From M3007 sp039804245 (GTDB lineage Bacteria; Bacteroidota; Bacteroidia; Chitinophagales; Saprospiraceae), in the NCBI GenBank assembly GCA_039804245.1, contig JBDLWO010000225.1:1-9720 (forward strand): a stretch of 9,720 nt of DNA. Direction: 5' to 3'. Within the stretch, counting starts at the first letter, position 1, and the number at the start of each line of letters is the position of its first letter. Positions 7,099 to 9,720 of the stretch are shown piece by piece. The notes beneath the pieces are model-generated. The model ran no database searches. It had not been told where the DNA came from and saw only the letters and a program-made list of their open reading frames with translations. The translations under genes and the position numbers were made by a program.

Positions 7099-9720
7099 TC
7101 ACTTTGTCTGAATCATCTTGCGGGTTGCCGTATTATCGCCCGATTTCAACGAGTAATAAAGAATGCCGGAAGTATTAATCAGAGCCTTGTCAAGCGCTAC
7201 AGCATTGTATCCCTTTACAAAATCACCTTTCTGTGTGAACACCGTACGTCCGGTTTCATCATAAACCGTCAGTGTAGCGGATGCTGCCTCGGGCAGGTGG
7301 AAACCGATGAAGGTTTTATTCACGAACGGATTTGGCTGATTCTGGTACAGTTCGAAGCCGATACTACTGATGGTATTACCGTCGAAACGGAGTGCTATGT
7401 CCAGGCGATTTCCTGCCGGGTTGTAGCCTTCAGCTTTCGTAATACGGCTTGAAACGCCCAGCATTTCGCTCAATTTGCCCGATTTGGTGGCAGTAAATGT
7501 TACCGTGAACATATTAGAGCCATCAATTGAGACCGTCAGCGCGTTTTCCAGTACGCCAAAGTTGTGCTCCGACACCTGATCTGATTTCACAACAGCGGCT
7601 ACTTTCAGGCCGTTCAGATTTAACGTCATCTGGTAACCCTGGACAATCTCGCTGGCTTTGAACGTCACATCGAATGTTTCGCCGGCTTTCACCGTACGGT
7701 CGTCCACATCAAACAGGAGTGTGCCGCTTGTACGATCATCGGCATACATGGCGCTGTTGGCGACAGCCGAACCGTTTACATCACCCACCTTGACACCGAT
7801 GAAGTCTTCCACCATACTGTTTTGGGCATCTGCGACAGACATATTCTCCCTGATGGTTTCTGCAAATGGATTCATCGGATTGGCAAATACCTGTGTTTTG
7901 TCCACGAACCTCCAGGAGGTGTTATTGGGCAACTCATTATAGATACCGAGGATCAGCTTTCGAAGTTCAACAATATCGAAAGTTGTGATGGAGTTGGACT
8001 TGTTGGCGTCAGCAGCGATCATTTTGTACGGGCTTCCGAGTGGCTCCACACCGAGTACATGCCTTGATATCAGTACCAGGTCGTAGGTTGTTACGCCGTT
8101 GAGCGGACTGTCGTCTTTGGCAGGTGTAATCGTAAAGTTGGAGGCCATCGGTATGCTGTTTACCACTTTATATATACCCGAGTCATCCGTCATGTCGAAA
8201 TAACTGAACGGCGGTGCGAAAGTGACCGTTCCGTCAATCGTTACATTTGCTTCTTCCACGCCATCTGTGCCTTCCGTTTTCAGTGCGCCGGATACATTGA
8301 CTTTGTCGCTGTTCGGACAGTTGCCGTTGTTATCCTGGACAACGATGTAGGTTTCGCAGTAGCTGGCATTACCGGCAATATCAACCGACCAAAGTTCGAC
8401 ACATTGAGTACCCAATTCGTTGCAGTCAAAAGTTACCGTTGTGACCGGGTTACCGTTTGCGTCAACCGGGAAACCTGCACCTGTACCGCACTTGCGTACG
8501 CCCGTGCGCAGGAACTGCGTTTGAGAACAGTTATCCACGGTATATTCCAGGAAATCAACATCATTCATGGTAATCATACCTGTTGGCATGATATTGACAC
8601 TCAGTCCGTTGAAGCAAACCACCGTTGGTGCCTTGCAGTCTTTGATTTCAACGGGGTATTCGCAGACTGTTTCATTACCACAACCGTCTGTAACAAACCA
8701 CTTGATCTTGTGTTTGCCATACGGCAGTTGCGGTGTAACGAAGGTACTTTGTGCCTGTTGCGTATTGAACTTCACATAAGCCGTCTTTTTGTTGCCCGTA
8801 ACTACTTCCTGGATGGCGAAACCCCATTTCTGGTTCGGAGCCACCGGACGGTTGTCGAACTGTCGGGCGACTGTATTTCCTGACAGGTTGTTGTAGGGGA
8901 CATTATTCCAGCCCAGGCCACCGGGCTGGCTGCCCAGCTGTGTGCTGTTGATCAATGTTTCCATCGTACCATCGCCGTCGAGATCGAGCAACAACTGATA
9001 CTCGAAGCTGATATTGGCGCCGCTGCAGGCATCTGTAGCAGTCAGGCTGATATCAGACGGAGCGTCGCACAGATCATGCGAAGAGTTGGCCAGATCCCAC
9101 CAGTACATTTCATTCCACAACGCAGCATCATTATCTGTCTCATCACAGATTTTACCGGCCTCAGTTGCATCATCACACTCTGCCACCGGATCTTGCGAGT
9201 CAATAATTTTGATAATCTGTTTGTACGAATAACAGTTTGCTCCGGCACTGAAGAACACCGAGTAGTTGGTTGCCTGCGGATCGTTCGGATTCACCTTCAC
9301 GATTGTTGACTTCCACGGATCACCTGCCGTTTGAATCGGAGAAACGATCGGACCCGGCAGGTTGGAAGCGTGGTTTGTAGCAACATTCGGATTCGGGTTG
9401 GGAACATCCACACAACTTCCGTTCGGATCAAACGTACACCAGTTGATGATACGCCAGTTGCGCTCTATCTTGAAGCAGGCATCGGGCACCACGGTGTAGA
9501 TCAGATCTTCATAAGTGATACCGAGCAGTTCACAATCTTCTCCGTAGAAGGTTGGTTCACCGTAAATTCCTGTACCATCACAGAACGTGATGATCTTGTC
9601 GTCGGGGAAACGTACGTAGTAATCCTGCAGGTAGTTAACCACAATCCGCTGTGTGCACTGAGTGGAGTTGCCTCCACAGTCTAATGCACGGAATGTCCTC
9701 GTAATAGTTCCTTTGTTGCA
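7099..9720 (-). CDS. Large T9SS-secreted surface protein (HYR-like, dockerin-like, cohesin-like modules), N-terminus beyond the window
   Basis: The C-terminal 873 residues of a larger secreted protein. The frame stays open through 9720 (…RALDCGGNSTQC…), so the GTG at 9642 is internal. Visible residues 1 to about 465 are Cys-rich, HYR/Ig-like extracellular modules with repeated DxCGN-type and CxxP/CxA patterns (CKAPTVVC, WFVTDGCGNETVC, SVDIAGNASYC) and one acidic DLDGDGTMET calcium-type loop. About 471-535 resemble a carboxypeptidase-regulatory/CNA-B-like fold. About 531-594 are two dockerin-like repeats: the second (DANKSNSITTFD) keeps D1, N3, S5, T9 and D12, while the first (SPLNGVTTYD) is degenerate. 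About 662-781 resemble a cohesin-type beta sandwich (LLFDVDDRTVKAGETFDVTF). About 791-873 are the T9SS type A sorting domain (YQNQPNPF, GRTVFTQKG, GILYYSLKSG, KMIQTK), which directs export across the outer membrane and is then normally removed. No catalytic domain is visible; adhesion or matrix is the likeliest role, but this is inference. Two hairpins follow the stop. Confidence 0.9.
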   Translation of the reverse strand, partial: CNKGTITRTFRALDCGGNSTQCTQRIVVNYLQDYYVRFPDDKIITFCDGTGIYGEPTFYGEDCELLGITYEDLIYTVVPDACFKIERNWRIINWCTFDPNGSCVDVPNPNPNVATNHASNLPGPIVSPIQTAGDPWKSTIVKVNPNDPQATNYSVFFSAGANCYSYKQIIKIIDSQDPVAECDDATEAGKICDETDNDAALWNEMYWWDLANSSHDLCDAPSDISLTATDACSGANISFEYQLLLDLDGDGTMETLINSTQLGSQPGGLGWNNVPYNNLSGNTVARQFDNRPVAPNQKWGFAIQEVVTGNKKTAYVKFNTQQAQSTFVTPQLPYGKHKIKWFVTDGCGNETVCEYPVEIKDCKAPTVVCFNGLSVNIMPTGMITMNDVDFLEYTVDNCSQTQFLRTGVRKCGTGAGFPVDANGNPVTTVTFDCNELGTQCVELWSVDIAGNASYCETYIVVQDNNGNCPNSDKVNVSGALKTEGTDGVEEANVTIDGTVTFAPPFSYFDMTDDSGIYKVVNSIPMASNFTITPAKDDSPLNGVTTYDLVLISRHVLGVEPLGSPYKMIAADANKSNSITTFDIVELRKLILGIYNELPNNTSWRFVDKTQVFANPMNPFAETIRENMSVADAQNSMVEDFIGVKVGDVNGSAVANSAMYADDRTSGTLLFDVDDRTVKAGETFDVTFKASEIVQGYQMTLNLNGLKVAAVVKSDQVSEHNFGVLENALTVSIDGSNMFTVTFTATKSGKLSEMLGVSSRITKAEGYNPAGNRLDIALRFDGNTISSIGFELYQNQPNPFVNKTFIGFHLPEAASATLTVYDETGRTVFTQKGDFVKGYNAVALDKALINTSGILYYSLKSGDNTATRKMIQTK

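Noticed and set aside
8404..8883. Plus-strand frame of 159 codons within the T9SS cargo gene
   Set aside because: It is antisense to a well-supported Cys-rich extracellular module, and its translation shows no recognisable domain.
7099..9720. True cellulosome scaffold or polysaccharide-degrading enzyme
   Set aside because: No catalytic domain is visible in the 873 residues, and dockerin-like and cohesin-like modules also occur in non-cellulosomal surface proteins of Bacteroidota. The missing N-terminus could still change this.

Overview
The window reads as a chromosomal segment of a Bacteroidota bacterium, most likely a Saprospira-like or related non-Bacteroides lineage. Four things point there. 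The gene at the right edge ends in a type IX secretion (T9SS) type A sorting domain, a system confined to this phylum. A signal-peptide/TPR/transmembrane/AraC one-component regulator is present, an architecture typical of the phylum. Two copies of the -7 promoter motif TAnnTTTG lie at suitable places, and start codons lack Shine-Dalgarno sequences. The Saprospira-like placement rests on the HYR-like/dockerin-like/cohesin-like/T9SS layout and is inference. Base composition looks close to even.

Layout: positions 2-2419 (+) hold pheT, the phenylalanyl-tRNA synthetase beta subunit, cut by the left edge a short way after its start. After 55 bases comes rny (2475-4154, +), ribonuclease Y, which ends in a very clear 13-bp hairpin terminator (4178-4216). 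These two housekeeping genes look co-transcribed. A non-coding stretch of about 300 bases follows. It carries two direct-repeat pairs, one with a 21-bp period placed just upstream of a -7 promoter motif, and leads into a membrane-tethered TPR/AraC-type regulator (4516-6213, +). Converging on that gene, with only 3 bases between stop codons, is a small exported protein of probable outer-membrane beta-barrel type (6217-6891, -). The right third (7099-9720, -) is the C-terminal 873 residues of a large secreted T9SS cargo protein, followed by two hairpins, one of them a good terminator.

Functionally, the left half is translation and RNA turnover and the right half is cell envelope and surface. 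The regulator, the barrel protein and the T9SS cargo are neighbours, but nothing here proves they act together. The most testable regulatory idea is that the AraC-type protein binds the 21-bp-period repeats in front of its own gene. I see no mobile element, CRISPR array, tRNA, rRNA or defence system, and no clearly new multi-gene system. The points of interest are the repeat-bearing promoter, the dockerin-like plus cohesin-like modules in one secreted protein, the unusually tight convergent gene pair, and the direct pheT-rny adjacency.
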